Below are positions 10,118 through 20,176 of a stretch of 64,000 nt of DNA, piece by piece. Each line of letters starts with the position of its first letter. Positions within the stretch are counted from its first letter, which is position 1. Made by a program: the position numbers and the translations under genes. Source of the stretch: Ideonella aquatica (GTDB taxonomy: Bacteria > Pseudomonadota > Gammaproteobacteria > Burkholderiales > Burkholderiaceae_C); assembly GCF_018069755.1 (NCBI RefSeq), contig NZ_JAGQDE010000018.1, forward strand, positions 1 to 64,000, given 5' to 3'. A model generated the notes under the pieces. The model was not told the DNA's origin. It made no database searches and saw nothing but the letters and a program-made list of their open reading frames with translations.

Positions 10118-11083
10118 ATGCCGTCGCCTGTGCGGGGGCATGACGCCATGACCACGGCCTTTTTCACCCACCCTGACTGCCGCCGCCACGACATGGGCGC
10201 TGGCCACCCCGAGTGCCCTCAGCGTCTGGACGCCATCGAGGACCACCTGCTCTCCACCGGTCTGGACATTGCGCTCACCCGCATGGATCCGCCGCTGGCC
10301 AGCCACTCCGACCTGATGCTGGCCCACTCCGAGGGCTACCTGCTGGAGCTCGACGAGTTCATGAAGCAGGCCACCGAGACGGGTGAACACCGCGCGCTGG
10401 ACCCCGACACCCTGGTGTGTCCGCACACCTGGCAGGCGGCCTTGCGCTCGGCCGGGGCGGCGGTGGCGGCCACCGATGCGGTGCTGGATGGCCGCGCCGA
10501 GAACGCCTTCTGCGCGATCCGCCCGCCCGGCCACCATGCCACGCGTTCGCAGAGCATGGGCTTTTGCTTCTTCAACAACATTGCCATTGCGGCGCGCCAC
10601 GCGGTGGATGTGCGCGGCCTGGAGCGCGTGGCGATCATCGATTTCGATGTGCACCACGGCAACGGCACCGAGGACATCGTGGCGGGGGACGATCGCATCC
10701 TGATGGTGAGCTTCTTCCAGGATCAGCTCTACCCGTTCAGCGGTGGTGTGCCGATGGGCGAGAACATGCTCAACGTGCCGATCCCCGCCTACACCCGCGG
10801 CGGCGAGATCCGCGAGATCATCGAAGCCAACTGGATGCCCCGGCTGGAGGCCTTCAAGCCACAGATGATCTTCATCTCGGCCGGCTTCGACGCCCATCGT
10901 GAGGATGACCTGGGCCAACTGGGCCTGGTCGAGGCCGACTATGAGTGGATCACGCGTCGCCTGAAGGATGTGGCCCAGCGCCACTGCCAGGGCCGCATCG
11001 TGTCCTGCCTGGAAGGCGGCTACACGCTGAGCTCGCTGGCGCGCAGCGTGGCGGCGCATCTGCGGGCCCTGGCCGACGTGTGA
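10118..11083 (+). CDS. Histone deacetylase-family (class II-like) metal-dependent deacetylase
   Basis: 321-aa member of the arginase/deacetylase superfamily; bacterial members remove acyl groups from polyamines, lysine or small amides. Zn and active-site motifs are intact: HPECPQRLDAI near the N-terminus, RPPGHHATRSQ (paired His), DFDVHHGNGT (Asp and His ligands), SAGFDAHREDDLG (Asp ligand) and a LEGGY loop. The Shine-Dalgarno AGAGGAAG lies a few bases before ATG 10118. It stands 27 bp before the MscS gene and may be co-transcribed with it. The substrate cannot be told from sequence. Confidence 0.88.
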   Translation: MPSPVRGHDAMTTAFFTHPDCRRHDMGAGHPECPQRLDAIEDHLLSTGLDIALTRMDPPLASHSDLMLAHSEGYLLELDEFMKQATETGEHRALDPDTLVCPHTWQAALRSAGAAVAATDAVLDGRAENAFCAIRPPGHHATRSQSMGFCFFNNIAIAARHAVDVRGLERVAIIDFDVHHGNGTEDIVAGDDRILMVSFFQDQLYPFSGGVPMGENMLNVPIPAYTRGGEIREIIEANWMPRLEAFKPQMIFISAGFDAHREDDLGQLGLVEADYEWITRRLKDVAQRHCQGRIVSCLEGGYTLSSLARSVAAHLRALADV

Positions 11084-11110
11084 CCTGGGTCGCCGGGTGA
11101 CAATCCGGCG

Positions 11111-12370
11111 ATGACCACGGATGCCGCCCCCAGCCTGCAGGAATTTCTCAACGCGCTGACCCACCCGAGCGCAGCGCTCGAACTGGCGGTGATCGCCGGC
11201 TGCCTGGGCTTGGCCTGGGCCCTGGTGCGCCTGCTGCGCGGCGCCGCGGCCAGTGCGGCGCCCTCGGTGCTGTTCGGCCGTCGGCTGGTCGATGGCCTGT
11301 TGTTCCCGGTGCTGGCCCTGGGCCTGGCGCTGGCAGCGCGACGCGCGCTGATCGCGGCCGACGTGCATGTGGCGGTCTTCAAGATCGTCATCCCGGTGCT
11401 GGTGGCCTTTGCCGTGATCCGGCTGGCGGTGCGGGTGCTGGAAGCGGCCTTTCCCACGTCGCGCCTGGTGCGGGTGGTCGAGCGCTCGATCTCGTGGCTG
11501 GTCTGGGCCGGCATGGTGGGCTGGGTCACCGGCCTGCTGCCCGAGTTGCTGTCGGCCATGGAAGAGATCCACTGGAAGATGGGCGGCTCCAACGTGTCAC
11601 TGCGCACGCTGGTGGAAGGCACGATCAGCGCCGGTGTGGTGCTGATCGTGGCGCTGTGGATCTCGGCGGCGATCGAGGCGCGGCTGCTCAGCGGCGCCAG
11701 TGGCGAGAACCTCTCGCTGCGCAAGGTGGCGGCCAACACCGTGCGGGCGCTGCTGGTCTTCGTGGGCCTGTTGGTGGGGCTGACCGCGGTGGGGATCGAC
11801 CTGACCGCGCTGTCGGTGCTGGGCGGCGCGATCGGCGTGGGCGTGGGCCTGGGCCTGCAGAAGCTGGCAGCCAACTATGTGTCGGGCTTCGTCATCCTGA
11901 CCGAGCGTTCGCTGCGCATTGGCGACACCGTGCGGGTGGACAACTTCGAGGGCCGCATCACCGATATCGCGATGCGCTACACCGTGATCCGCTCACCTGG
12001 CGGCCGCGAGGCCATTGTTCCCAACGAGATGCTGATCACCCAGCGGGTGGAGAACTCCTCGCTGGCCGACCCACAGGTGCTGCTGCAGACCACGGTGCAG
12101 GTGGCCTACGGCACGGATCTGGACGCGCTGTTCCCGCAGATCGTGGCGGCGGTGACGCAGGTGCCGCGGGTGCTGGCCGAGCCGGCGCCGGTGGTCCACC
12201 TGTCGGCCTTCGCGGCCGACGGTCTGGAGCTCACGGTGAATTTCTGGATCACCGACCTGGAAAACGGTGCCGGCGGCGCCCGCTCGGGCGTCAACCTGGC
12301 GATCCTGGCGCTGCTGGGCCGCCTGGGCGTGGAGATCCCGTACCCGCAGCGCGTGATTCGCCAGGCCTGA
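11111..12370 (+). CDS. MscS-family mechanosensitive ion channel
   Basis: 419-aa inner-membrane channel that opens under osmotic downshift. Several N-terminal transmembrane helices precede the MscS core. The pore helix is visible as GGAIGVGVGLGLQKLAANYV, followed by GFVILTERSLRIGDTVRV and the beta-domain segment EAIVPNEMLI. Larger than E. coli MscS (286 aa) because of extra N-terminal helices. A short hairpin after the stop separates it from the convergent fumarase gene. Confidence 0.9.
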   Translation: MTTDAAPSLQEFLNALTHPSAALELAVIAGCLGLAWALVRLLRGAAASAAPSVLFGRRLVDGLLFPVLALGLALAARRALIAADVHVAVFKIVIPVLVAFAVIRLAVRVLEAAFPTSRLVRVVERSISWLVWAGMVGWVTGLLPELLSAMEEIHWKMGGSNVSLRTLVEGTISAGVVLIVALWISAAIEARLLSGASGENLSLRKVAANTVRALLVFVGLLVGLTAVGIDLTALSVLGGAIGVGVGLGLQKLAANYVSGFVILTERSLRIGDTVRVDNFEGRITDIAMRYTVIRSPGGREAIVPNEMLITQRVENSSLADPQVLLQTTVQVAYGTDLDALFPQIVAAVTQVPRVLAEPAPVVHLSAFAADGLELTVNFWITDLENGAGGARSGVNLAILALLGRLGVEIPYPQRVIRQA

Positions 12371-12378
12371 AACGACAA

Positions 12379-12398
12379 CGCCCCGCCAAGGCGGGGCG
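12379..12398. terminator. Hairpin between convergent mscS-type gene and fumarase
   Basis: CGCCCCGCC and GGCGGGGCG form a very GC-rich stem with a minimal loop. There is no T-run on either side, so it would act as a strong pause or bidirectional barrier rather than a canonical intrinsic terminator. Confidence 0.5.
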
Positions 12399-12418
12399 CA
12401 GCACGGCCGGGAAGGGCC

Positions 12419-13945
12419 TCAGGCGGTGACCACCGGGATCTTGCCGATCTTGGCCTGCCAGGTCTTCGGACCTTCAATGTGGGCGCTGGTGCCGCCGGCG
12501 TCCACCGCCACCGTGACCGGCATGTCGACCACGTCGAACTCGTAGATGGCTTCCATGCCCAGATCGGCAAAGCCCACCACCTTGGCGGCCTTGATCGCCT
12601 TGGACACCAGGTAGGCGCTGCCGCCCACGGCCATCAGGTAGGCCGACTGGTTGTCCTTGATGGCCTGGATGGCCACCGGGCCGCGCTCGGCCTTGCCGAC
12701 CATCGCGATCAGGCCGGTCTTCTCCAGCATCATGCGGGTGAAGCCATCCATGCGCGTGGCGGTGGTGGGGCCGGCCGGGCCGACCACCTCGTCACGCACC
12801 GGATCCACCGGGCCGACGTAGTAGATGACGCGGTTGGTGAAGTCCACCGGCAGCGGTTCACCCTTGGCCAACATGTCGGCGATGCGCTTGTGGGCGGCGT
12901 CGCGGCCGGTCAGCATCTTGCCGTTGAGCAGCAGCGTGTCGCCCGGCTTCCAGCTGGCCACCTCGGCCTTGGTCAGGGTGTTCAGGTCGACGCGCTTGCT
13001 CTTGTTGTAGTCGGGCGCCCAGGCGACATCCGGCCACAGGTCCAGACTGGGCGGCTCCATGTAGGCCGGGCCCGAGCCATCGAGCACAAAGTGGCCGTGG
13101 CGGGTGGCGGCGCAGTTCGGGATCATCGCGATCGGCTTGCTGGCGGCGTGGGTGGGGTAGGTCTTGATCTTGACGTCCAGCACCGTGGTCAGGCCGCCCA
13201 GGCCCTGGGCGCCGATGCCCAGCGCATTGACCTTTTCGTAGAGCTCGACGCGCAGTTCCTCGAGCTTGTTCTGCGGGCCGCGCGCCAGCAGCTCGTACAT
13301 GTCGATGTCATCCATCAGCGACTCCTTGGCCAGGAGCGCCGCCTTCTCGGCCGTGCCGCCGACACCGATGCCCAGGATGCCCGGCGGGCACCAGCCGGCA
13401 CCCATCGTGGGCACGGTCTTCAGCACCCAGTCGACGATGTTGTCGCTGGGGTTGAGCATGTAGACCTTGGACTTGTTCTCGGAGCCGCCGCCCTTGGCCG
13501 CGACGATGACATCCACGGTGTTGCCGGGCACCACCTCCATGAAGACCACCGCCGGCGTGTTGTCCTTGGTGTTCTTGCGCTCGAAGATGGGGTCACTGAG
13601 CACCGAGGCGCGCAGGCGGTTGTCCGGGTGGTTGTAGGCGCGGCGAACGCCTTCGTCCACGGCGTCCTGGATCGAGCCGCTGAAGCCCTCCCAGCGCACG
13701 TCCATGCCGATCTTCAGGAAGACGTTGACGATGCCGGTGTCCTGGCAGATCGGGCGGCGCCCTTCGGCGCACATCTTCGAGTTGGTCAGGATCTGGGCGA
13801 TCGCGTCCTTGGCCGCGGCCGATTCTTCGCGTTCATAGGCGCGGGCCAGGTGGGCGATGTAGTCGGCCGGGTGGTAGTAGCTGATGTACTGCAGCGCGGC
13901 AGCGACGCTCTCGACGAGGTCGGCGTACTTGATCGTGGTGGACAT
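12419..13945 (-). CDS. fumA: Class I (iron-sulfur) fumarate hydratase
   Basis: Interconverts fumarate and malate in the TCA cycle using an oxygen-sensitive [4Fe-4S] cluster. Length 508 aa, close to the family. Cluster and active-site segments are visible: CQDTGIVNVFLKIG near residue 65, GWCPPGILGIGVGGTAEKA in the middle and NCAATRHGHF after it; the C-terminal beta part holds VGPAGPTTATRMD. ATG at 13945 (MSTTIKYADLVES) matches the usual N-terminus. It is transcribed convergently to the MscS gene. Confidence 0.92.
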   Translation of the reverse strand: MSTTIKYADLVESVAAALQYISYYHPADYIAHLARAYEREESAAAKDAIAQILTNSKMCAEGRRPICQDTGIVNVFLKIGMDVRWEGFSGSIQDAVDEGVRRAYNHPDNRLRASVLSDPIFERKNTKDNTPAVVFMEVVPGNTVDVIVAAKGGGSENKSKVYMLNPSDNIVDWVLKTVPTMGAGWCPPGILGIGVGGTAEKAALLAKESLMDDIDMYELLARGPQNKLEELRVELYEKVNALGIGAQGLGGLTTVLDVKIKTYPTHAASKPIAMIPNCAATRHGHFVLDGSGPAYMEPPSLDLWPDVAWAPDYNKSKRVDLNTLTKAEVASWKPGDTLLLNGKMLTGRDAAHKRIADMLAKGEPLPVDFTNRVIYYVGPVDPVRDEVVGPAGPTTATRMDGFTRMMLEKTGLIAMVGKAERGPVAIQAIKDNQSAYLMAVGGSAYLVSKAIKAAKVVGFADLGMEAIYEFDVVDMPVTVAVDAGGTSAHIEGPKTWQAKIGKIPVVTA

Positions 13946-14030
13946 GGCGTCTCTCGATGCTTCAGGAACCGGGGATGCGGGCAGTGTAGTCATGGGACTG
14001 TCGCGAGGCTTGCGCCAGTCCGGGACGGGA

Positions 14031-14675
14031 TCAGTGTTTCTCGCCCGGGTGGGCGCCGCCCTGCAGCAGCTTGTCGGCATAGGCCAGCGCCAGCGCCGAC
14101 AGCAGGAAGGAAATATGGATTGCGATCTGCGCCAGCACCACCCGGTCGGTGATCTTGTCGGCGTTGATGAAGGTCTTGAGCAGGTGGATGGAGCTGATAC
14201 CGATCAGCGCCATGCCCAGCTTGACCTTCAGTACCGAGGCATTGACGTGGCTCAGCCATTCCGGCTCGTCTGGGTGACCTTCGAGCTTCATGCGGCTGAC
14301 GAAGGTGTCGTAGCCGCCGACGATGACCATGATCAGCAGGTTGGAAATCATCACCACGTCGATCATGCCCAGCAGCACCAGCATGATGATGGTTTCGTTC
14401 AGGCCCTTGATCGAGTCGTAGCCAATGGGCTTGCCGTCGGCCGACAGGATCGGGTTGGCCTTGTAGCCCAGGCTTTCCACCAGAATTTGCAGCGCATGCT
14501 GGTTGCCAAACGCGGCTTCCACCAGGTGTGTCAGTTCGAGACAGAAGTTGTAGACGTAGACACCCTGCGCAATGATCAGTCCGAAGTACAGCGGCAACTG
14601 CAGCCAGCGGCTGGCAAAGATCAGATTGGCGAGGGGGTTCAGGCGCTGGCGGGTGGTGTTGTTGTGGGATGCCAT
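14031..14675 (-). CDS. YqhA-family (UPF0114/TIGR00645) membrane protein
   Basis: 214-aa inner-membrane protein with about four transmembrane helices. Family landmarks are RWLQLPLYFGLIIAQGVYVY at the N-terminus and the central NETIIMLVLLGMIDVVMISNLL helix. A cytoplasmic loop with VGGYDTFVSR follows. The function is not established. ATG at 14675 is chosen because the first helix starts about 30 residues later, as in homologues. It is divergent from acsA across a 240-bp gap. Confidence 0.85.
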   Translation of the reverse strand: MASHNNTTRQRLNPLANLIFASRWLQLPLYFGLIIAQGVYVYNFCLELTHLVEAAFGNQHALQILVESLGYKANPILSADGKPIGYDSIKGLNETIIMLVLLGMIDVVMISNLLIMVIVGGYDTFVSRMKLEGHPDEPEWLSHVNASVLKVKLGMALIGISSIHLLKTFINADKITDRVVLAQIAIHISFLLSALALAYADKLLQGGAHPGEKH

Positions 14676-14915
14676 GGTGCGGGCCGTGGAGCAGGGAGCG
14701 GCGATTCTAGGACAGCACCCCCGGGCTTCGACGGGGTATCGCAGCCCCCAGGCGCGCACTAGACTTTCTCCTGCACCCATGCTGTGCGCCGGCAGCGTGC
14801 CGCAGCGTCCGGCGAGCGCACCAGAGTAAGGCGGTCGTCAGATGGCAGGACGACCATTCGGCCAAGGATGCACATGGTGTGCTACGAATCCAACCGAGCT
14901 TCGAGGAGACATTCG
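14676..14915. other. Intergenic region between yqhA-type gene and acsA
   Basis: 240 bp holding the divergent upstream regions of the YqhA-type gene and acsA. The only feature I can support is the acsA Shine-Dalgarno CGAGGAGAC at 14901-14909. No clear promoter hexamers, palindromes or small gene are seen. Confidence 0.4.
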
Positions 14916-16883
14916 ATGAGCGAAGAACTCAAGGTCTATGCACCGCCGGCAGACTTTGCCGCCGCGGCCCACGTCAACGGCATGGCCGCCTACGAGGCCC
15001 TGTGCAAGGAAGCCGAGACCGACTACGAGGGCTACTGGGGCCGCCTGGCCAAGGAGCTGATCACCTGGAAGACGCCTTTCACCAAGGTGCTCAACGAGGC
15101 CGAAGCCCCCTTCTTCAAGTGGTTCGAGGATGGCACGCTGAACGTGTCCTACAACTGCCTGGACCGCAACATCGAGCGCGGCCTGGGCGACAAGACCGCC
15201 ATCATCTTCGAAGCTGACGGTGGCGAGGTCACCAAGGTGTCCTACAGCGAGCTGCTGGCCAAGACCTGCCAGATCGCCAACGGCCTGCGCAGCCTGGGCA
15301 TCAAGAAGGGCGACCGGGTGATGATCTACATCGCCATGTCGGTCGACGGCGTGGCCGCCATGCAGGCCTGCGCGCGCATCGGTGCCACCCACTCGGTGGT
15401 GTTCGGTGGCTTCTCGGCCCAGTCGCTGCGTGACCGCATCGAGGACACCGGCGCCAAGGCCATCATCACCGCCGACTGCCAGGTGCGCGGCGGCAAGCAG
15501 CTGCCGCTCAAGGCCATCGTCGACGAGGCCCTGGGCCTGGGTGGCTGCGACTCGATCCAGAAGGTGCTGGTGGTCAAGCGCGGCGACGCCAAGAACGCCA
15601 TGACCGCCGGCCGCGATGTCTGGATGGACGACCTGGTGTCTGGCCTGCCCACCACCTGCGAGCCCGAGTGGGTCGAGGCCGAGCACCCGCTGTTCCTGCT
15701 CTACACCTCCGGCTCCACCGGCAAGCCCAAGGGCGTGCAGCACAGCACCGGCGGCTATCTGCTGCATGCGGCGCTGACCACCAAGTGGACCTTCGACCTC
15801 AAGGCCGATGACGTCTTCTGGTGCACGGCCGACATCGGCTGGGTCACTGGCCACACCTACATCACCTACGGCCCGCTGGCCCTGGGCGGCACCGAGATCG
15901 TCTTCGAAGGCGTGCCCACCTACCCGGACGCCGGCCGCTTCTGGAAGATGATTCAGGACCACAAGGTCTCGATCTTCTACACCGCGCCCACGGCCATCCG
16001 CTCGCTGATCAAGGCGGCCGAGGCCAATGACGCCGTGCATCCGAAGAGCTACGACCTGTCCAGCCTGCGTCTGCTGGGCTCGGTGGGCGAGCCGATCAAC
16101 CCGGCCGCCTGGGAGTGGTACCACCAGCATGTGGGCGGCGGCCGCTGCCCGATCGTCGACACCTTCTGGCAGACCGAGACCGGCGGCCACATGATCACCC
16201 CGCTGCCGGGCGCCACGCCGCTGGTGCCGGGCTCGTGCACGCTGCCCTTCCCGGGCATCCAGTTCGCGGTGGTCGACGAGGTCGGCAATGACCTGCCCTG
16301 GGGCAAGGGCGGCATCCTGGTCTGCAAGAAGCCCTGGCCGTCGATGATCCGCACCATCTGGGGCGACCCGGAGCGCTTCAAGAAGTCCTACTACCCGGAA
16401 GACTTCAAGGGCAAGTACTACCTGGCGGGCGACGGCGCGATCCGTGACGAGAAGACCGGCTACTTCACCATCACCGGCCGCATCGACGACGTGCTGAACG
16501 TGTCGGGCCACCGCATGGGCACGATGGAAATCGAGTCGGCGCTGGTCAGCTGCACCGAGCTGGTGGCTGAAGCCGCCGTGGTGGGTCGCCCGGATGACAC
16601 CACCGGCGAGGCGATCTGCGCCTTCGTGGTGCTCAAGCGCCCCCGCCCCACCGGCGACGAGGCCAAGGCGATCGCCAAGCAGCTGCGCGACCACGTGGGC
16701 AAGGAGATCGGCCCGATCGCCAAGCCCAAGGACATCCGTTTCGGCGACAACCTGCCCAAGACCCGCTCGGGCAAGATCATGCGCCGCCTGCTGCGCTCGC
16801 TGGCCAAGGGCGAAGCCATCACCCAGGACACCTCCACGCTGGAGAACCCCGCCATCCTCGATCAGTTGGGCGAGAACAACTGA
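14916..16883 (+). CDS. acsA: Acetyl-CoA synthetase
   Basis: Activates acetate to acetyl-CoA through acetyl-AMP. Length 655 aa, normal for AcsA. The adenylate-forming motif [20 protein letters not shown] is near residue 265, the [10 protein letters not shown] and [11 protein letters not shown] segments follow, and the C-terminal [11 protein letters not shown] carries the catalytic lysine that is regulated by acetylation. ATG at 14916 follows a good Shine-Dalgarno by six bases. A strong intrinsic terminator lies 20 bp after the stop, so it is monocistronic. Confidence 0.95.
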   Translation: MSEELKVYAPPADFAAAAHVNGMAAYEALCKEAETDYEGYWGRLAKELITWKTPFTKVLNEAEAPFFKWFEDGTLNVSYNCLDRNIERGLGDKTAIIFEADGGEVTKVSYSELLAKTCQIANGLRSLGIKKGDRVMIYIAMSVDGVAAMQACARIGATHSVVFGGFSAQSLRDRIEDTGAKAIITADCQVRGGKQLPLKAIVDEALGLGGCDSIQKVLVVKRGDAKNAMTAGRDVWMDDLVSGLPTTCEPEWVEAEHPLFLLYTSGSTGKPKGVQHSTGGYLLHAALTTKWTFDLKADDVFWCTADIGWVTGHTYITYGPLALGGTEIVFEGVPTYPDAGRFWKMIQDHKVSIFYTAPTAIRSLIKAAEANDAVHPKSYDLSSLRLLGSVGEPINPAAWEWYHQHVGGGRCPIVDTFWQTETGGHMITPLPGATPLVPGSCTLPFPGIQFAVVDEVGNDLPWGKGGILVCKKPWPSMIRTIWGDPERFKKSYYPEDFKGKYYLAGDGAIRDEKTGYFTITGRIDDVLNVSGHRMGTMEIESALVSCTELVAEAAVVGRPDDTTGEAICAFVVLKRPRPTGDEAKAIAKQLRDHVGKEIGPIAKPKDIRFGDNLPKTRSGKIMRRLLRSLAKGEAITQDTSTLENPAILDQLGENN

Positions 16884-16902
16884 TCGCCTCCTAACGAATG
16901 GC

Positions 16903-16925
16903 AAGGGGCGCGTCGGCGCCCTTTT
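16903..16925 (+). terminator. Intrinsic terminator of acsA
   Basis: GGGCGC-GTCG-GCGCCC stem with flanking A/T pairs and a TTTT run on the plus strand. Confidence 0.85.
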
Positions 16926-16947
16926 CTCATTCCGCGCGGCCGTTCGC

Positions 16948-17436
16948 TCAGTTCAGCAATTGCTCCAGGGCCCATTGCAGCGCCCGGGCATCGCTGCTGG
17001 CCCGGTGGCGGGTGATGCCCAGGGTCTGGAAGGCCTGTTGGCGCAGCGTCCCCAGGTCGGGCAGGCGGCGATCGTCCAGCAGTTGCGCCACGGGGGCCAC
17101 CCGGTAGCGCAGCGGCACCCCGGCCTCGTCGTGCAGCTTGTGCAGCCAGGGCATGTCGTTGCCCCAGGCATCGGTGTAGACGGTCAGGCCCTCGAGGTCC
17201 TGGTTGGGCTGTCGGGCCACCTCAAGTGGTGAGCGTCCGTGGCGCTCCAGCAACTCGCGCGCGATGCCGTGCACGCTTTGCGCCTGCTCATCCCAGTGCT
17301 GCCAGTCCTCGGACGGCTTGACCAGCGAGCACCAGCCCTGGCCATCGGGCCTCACATAGCCCACCTCGATCGGGTAGCTGCCGCGGCCGAATCCCGAGGC
17401 TTCAACATCGATGACACCGGGTGTGGCGCTTTTCAT
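16948..17436 (-). CDS. DEDD-type 3'-5' exonuclease domain protein (DnaQ-like)
   Basis: 162-aa RNase H-fold exonuclease-like protein. VIDVEASGFG at residues 8-17 gives the first Asp and Glu metal ligands, the middle contains SVHGI and a conserved Asp in YTDAWGND, and HRASSDARAL near 145 fits the final His/Asp pair of the DEDDh type. Shorter than RNase T or DnaQ epsilon. Substrate unknown. It lies alone between two terminators. Confidence 0.75.
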   Translation of the reverse strand: MKSATPGVIDVEASGFGRGSYPIEVGYVRPDGQGWCSLVKPSEDWQHWDEQAQSVHGIARELLERHGRSPLEVARQPNQDLEGLTVYTDAWGNDMPWLHKLHDEAGVPLRYRVAPVAQLLDDRRLPDLGTLRQQAFQTLGITRHRASSDARALQWALEQLLN

Positions 17437-17476
17437 GAGGGCCGACGATAACCCCAGTGTGCTGATCCGGCCAACG

Positions 17477-17502
17477 AAAAAGCCCCGCGCAGCGGGGCTC
17501 TT
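17477..17502 (-). terminator. Intrinsic terminator of the cytochrome c gene
   Basis: Stem AGCCCCGC/GCGGGGCT with a three-base loop; on the minus strand it is followed by a run of five T. It lies 31 bp after the stop of the cytochrome gene. Confidence 0.85.
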
Positions 17503-17532
17503 GCGGTCGGCTGCGGCGTGGGCCGCGCCGAT

Positions 17533-17832
17533 TTACTTCTGGCTCAGGACCCAGGCGGCCAGGGTCTTGGCCTCGTCGGGCGTGACCTGGTTGGGAGGCA
17601 TCGGGACCTGGCCCCAGACGCCCACGCCGCCCTTCTGGATCTTCTCGGCCAGCTTGGCGGCAGCGGTCTTGTCGCTGGCGTACTTGGCGGCCACTTCCTT
17701 GTAGGACGGGCCAACGACCTTCTTGTCGACCGCGTGGCAGGCCAGGCAGTTCTTCTTCTGGGCCAGTTCCTGGCTGGCGAAGGCGGGGGCGGTCACGGCC
17801 ACCGCGGCGATCAGGGCGAACAGAGCTTTCAT
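17533..17832 (-). CDS. Class I cytochrome c (c8/c551-c552 type)
   Basis: Small periplasmic monohaem electron carrier of 99 aa, about 80 after removal of a clear signal peptide (residues 1-20, ending AFA). Haem site CLACH near residue 30, axial Met in VPMPPNQV near residue 77, C-terminal helix AKTLAAWVLSQK. This is the cytochrome c551/c552 fold that carries electrons to terminal oxidases or nitrite reductase. ATG at 17832 has the Shine-Dalgarno AGGAAGG. Its C-terminal domain pattern (GGVGVWGQVPMP) resembles the second haem domain of SoxD in this window. Confidence 0.9.
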   Translation of the reverse strand: MKALFALIAAVAVTAPAFASQELAQKKNCLACHAVDKKVVGPSYKEVAAKYASDKTAAAKLAEKIQKGGVGVWGQVPMPPNQVTPDEAKTLAAWVLSQK

Positions 17833-17948
17833 GGGTTCCTTCCTAAGAGGGGTGGACACAAACAAGATACAGTGCCACAACGGATTCTAAGGAGTTCGGT
17901 TGACGGCGGACATGCGCTGTCGCATCGGTGTTTCACAGGAGTTACCCC

Positions 17949-18227
17949 ATGGCCTTCATCGTGATCGGCGTCCTGATGCTGCTGCTGCACTTTGCCGGCC
18001 TCGGGCCGACGGCGGCCTGGGACCCGCTCAGTGTGACCGGCTTCGCCAAGTTTTCGGTGCCCTTCCTGCTGGCGCTGGCCTGGTGGGCCTGGGCCGATGG
18101 CACTGGCCTGACCAAGCGTCGCGAGATGGACCGGGAGGTCGAGAAGCAAAAAGAGCGGCGCAAGCGCCACATTGAGGCCATGGGCCTGGGCCCGGACCAG
18201 CGCAGCAGCAGTTTTCGGCGGCGCTGA
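17949..18227 (+). CDS. Small Trp-rich membrane protein (TIGR04438-like)
   Basis: 92-aa protein with two hydrophobic helices (MAFIVIGVLMLLLHF and PFLLALAWWAW) followed by a highly charged C-terminal tail rich in Lys, Arg and Glu. The Trp pairs and gene position fit the betaproteobacterial small Trp-rich protein family, function unknown. ATG at 17949 has a CAGGAG Shine-Dalgarno. It diverges from the cytochrome c gene. Confidence 0.7.
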   Translation: MAFIVIGVLMLLLHFAGLGPTAAWDPLSVTGFAKFSVPFLLALAWWAWADGTGLTKRREMDREVEKQKERRKRHIEAMGLGPDQRSSSFRRR

Positions 18228-18242
18228 GCGCCGCCGGGCCGG

Positions 18243-20102
18243 TCAGCCTTCCAGCTTGGACAGATCGCGCACCGCGCCCTTGTCGGCCGAGGTGGCCAGC
18301 AAGGCGTAGGCCTTCAGCGCCGCCGACACCTTGCGCGGCCGCGGCTGCGCCGGCTTCCAGCCCAGCGCATCCTGCGCGGCACGACGGCGCGCCAGTTCGG
18401 CATCGTCCACCAGCAGGCTGATCGAGCGCTTCGGGATGTCGATGCGGATGCGGTCGCCGTTGCGCACCAGGCCGATCGTGCCGCCGGCCGCCGCCTCGGG
18501 CGAGCAGTGGCCGATCGACAGCCCCGAGGTGCCGCCCGAGAAGCGGCCGTCGGTCAGCAACGCGCAGGCCTTGCCCAGACCCTTGGACTTGATGTAGCTG
18601 GTGGGGTAGAGCATTTCCTGCATGCCCGGGCCGCCCTTGGGGCCTTCGTAGCGCACCACCACCACGTCGCCGGCCTTGACCTGATCGGCCAGAATGTGCT
18701 CGACCGCCTCGTCCTGGCTCTCGACCACATGGGCCGGGCCTTCAAAGACGAGCAGGCTGTCGTCGACGCCGGCGGTCTTGACCACGCAGCCGTCCAGGGC
18801 GATGTTGCCGCGCAGCACCGCGAGGCCGCCTTCCTTGCTGAAGGCGTGCTCATAGGAGCGGATGCAGCCTTCGGCGCGGTCCAGGTCCAGACTGGGCCAG
18901 CGCGTGGCCTGGCTGAAAGCCACCTGCGTGGGGATGCCGGCCGGGCCAGCCTGGTAGAAGGTCCTGACGGCCTCGTCCTGGGTGCGGCGGATGTCCCACT
19001 GCGCCAGGGCCTGGCCCAGCGTGGGCGTGTGCACCGTGGGCACGTCGGTGTGCAGCTTGCCGGCGCGCTCGAGCTCGCCCAGGATGGCCATGATGCCGCC
19101 GGCGCGGTGCACGTCCTCGATGTGGTACTTGTTGGTGTTGGGCGCCACCTTGCACAGCTGCGGTACATCGCGCGAGAGGCGGTCGATGTCGGCCATGTCG
19201 AAGGCGATGCCGGCCTCCTGGGCGGCGGCCAGGATGTGCAGGATGGTGTTGGTGGAGCCGCCCATGGCGATGTCCAGCGTCATCGCGTTTTCGAAGGCCT
19301 TCTTGCCGATGCTGCGAGGCAGCACGGACTCGTCACCCTGCTCGTAGTAGCGCCGGCACAGCTCCACCGCCAGGCGGCCGGCGCGCAGGAACAGCTGCTC
19401 GCGGTCGGCATGGGTGGCCACCACCGTGCCATTGCCCGGCAGCGACAGGCCCAGGGCCTCGGTCAGGCAGTTCATCGAGTTGGCGGTGAACATGCCCGAG
19501 CAAGAGCCGCAGGTGGGGCAGGCGGAGCGTTCCACCTCGGCCACCTCGGCGTCGCTGACCTGGCTGTCGGCGGCCATGACCATGGCGTCGATCAGGTCGA
19601 GCTTCTTGATCTGGATGGTCGAGGTGCCGGGCACGGCCAGCTTGACCTTGCCGGCCTCCATCGGGCCGCCGCTGACGAAGACCACCGGGATGTTCAGGCG
19701 CATCGCGGCCATCAGCATGCCCGGCGTGATCTTGTCGCAGTTGCTGATGCAGACGATGGCGTCGGCGCAGTGCGCGTTGACCATGTACTCGACCGAGTCG
19801 GCGATGATGTCGCGGCTGGGCAGCGAGTACAGCATGCCGTCGTGGCCCATGGCGATGCCGTCGTCCACCGCAATGGTGTTGAATTCCTTGGCCACGCCGC
19901 CGGCACGCTCGATCTCGCGCGCCACCAGCTGGCCCAGGTCCTTCAGGTGCACATGGCCGGGCACGAACTGCGTGAAGCTGTTGGCGATGGCGATGATGGG
20001 CTTGCTGAAGTCCTCGTCCTGCATGCCCGTGGCGCGCCACAGCGAGCGGGCGCCCGCCATGTTGCGGCCGGCGGTGGAGGTCTTGGAGCGGTAGGCGGGC
20101 AT
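18243..20102 (-). CDS. ilvD: Dihydroxy-acid dehydratase
   Basis: Fourth enzyme of branched-chain amino acid synthesis: dehydrates 2,3-dihydroxy-isovalerate and -methylvalerate. Length 619 aa, the long IlvD form. Fe-S cluster cysteines are in [15 protein letters not shown] near residue 120 and [18 protein letters not shown] near 195. The C-terminal [14 protein letters not shown] block is intact. ATG at 20102 gives the standard [20 protein letters not shown]-terminus. Divergent from lgt. Confidence 0.95.
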   Translation of the reverse strand: MPAYRSKTSTAGRNMAGARSLWRATGMQDEDFSKPIIAIANSFTQFVPGHVHLKDLGQLVAREIERAGGVAKEFNTIAVDDGIAMGHDGMLYSLPSRDIIADSVEYMVNAHCADAIVCISNCDKITPGMLMAAMRLNIPVVFVSGGPMEAGKVKLAVPGTSTIQIKKLDLIDAMVMAADSQVSDAEVAEVERSACPTCGSCSGMFTANSMNCLTEALGLSLPGNGTVVATHADREQLFLRAGRLAVELCRRYYEQGDESVLPRSIGKKAFENAMTLDIAMGGSTNTILHILAAAQEAGIAFDMADIDRLSRDVPQLCKVAPNTNKYHIEDVHRAGGIMAILGELERAGKLHTDVPTVHTPTLGQALAQWDIRRTQDEAVRTFYQAGPAGIPTQVAFSQATRWPSLDLDRAEGCIRSYEHAFSKEGGLAVLRGNIALDGCVVKTAGVDDSLLVFEGPAHVVESQDEAVEHILADQVKAGDVVVVRYEGPKGGPGMQEMLYPTSYIKSKGLGKACALLTDGRFSGGTSGLSIGHCSPEAAAGGTIGLVRNGDRIRIDIPKRSISLLVDDAELARRRAAQDALGWKPAQPRPRKVSAALKAYALLATSADKGAVRDLSKLEG

Positions 20103-20176
20103 CGGCGAAACCTTGAAGGGTTGGAATGCAGGAACCCGCCATTTTCGCCCAGCCAGGGCCGATATGATCCCTGCCC

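Noticed and set aside
12479-14152. Very long plus-strand open frame opposite fumarase
   Set aside because: It is antisense to a complete fumarase, rich in His, Arg and Gly without domain motifs, and follows from high third-position GC on the real strand.
14736-14745. GGGGTATC near the YqhA-type gene as another CsoR-type operator
   Set aside because: Only one half-site; the expected partner arm 4 bp away does not match.
14838-16904. 688-codon minus-strand open frame over acsA
   Set aside because: Shadow of acsA; no recognisable motif, and acsA is fully conserved by sequence.
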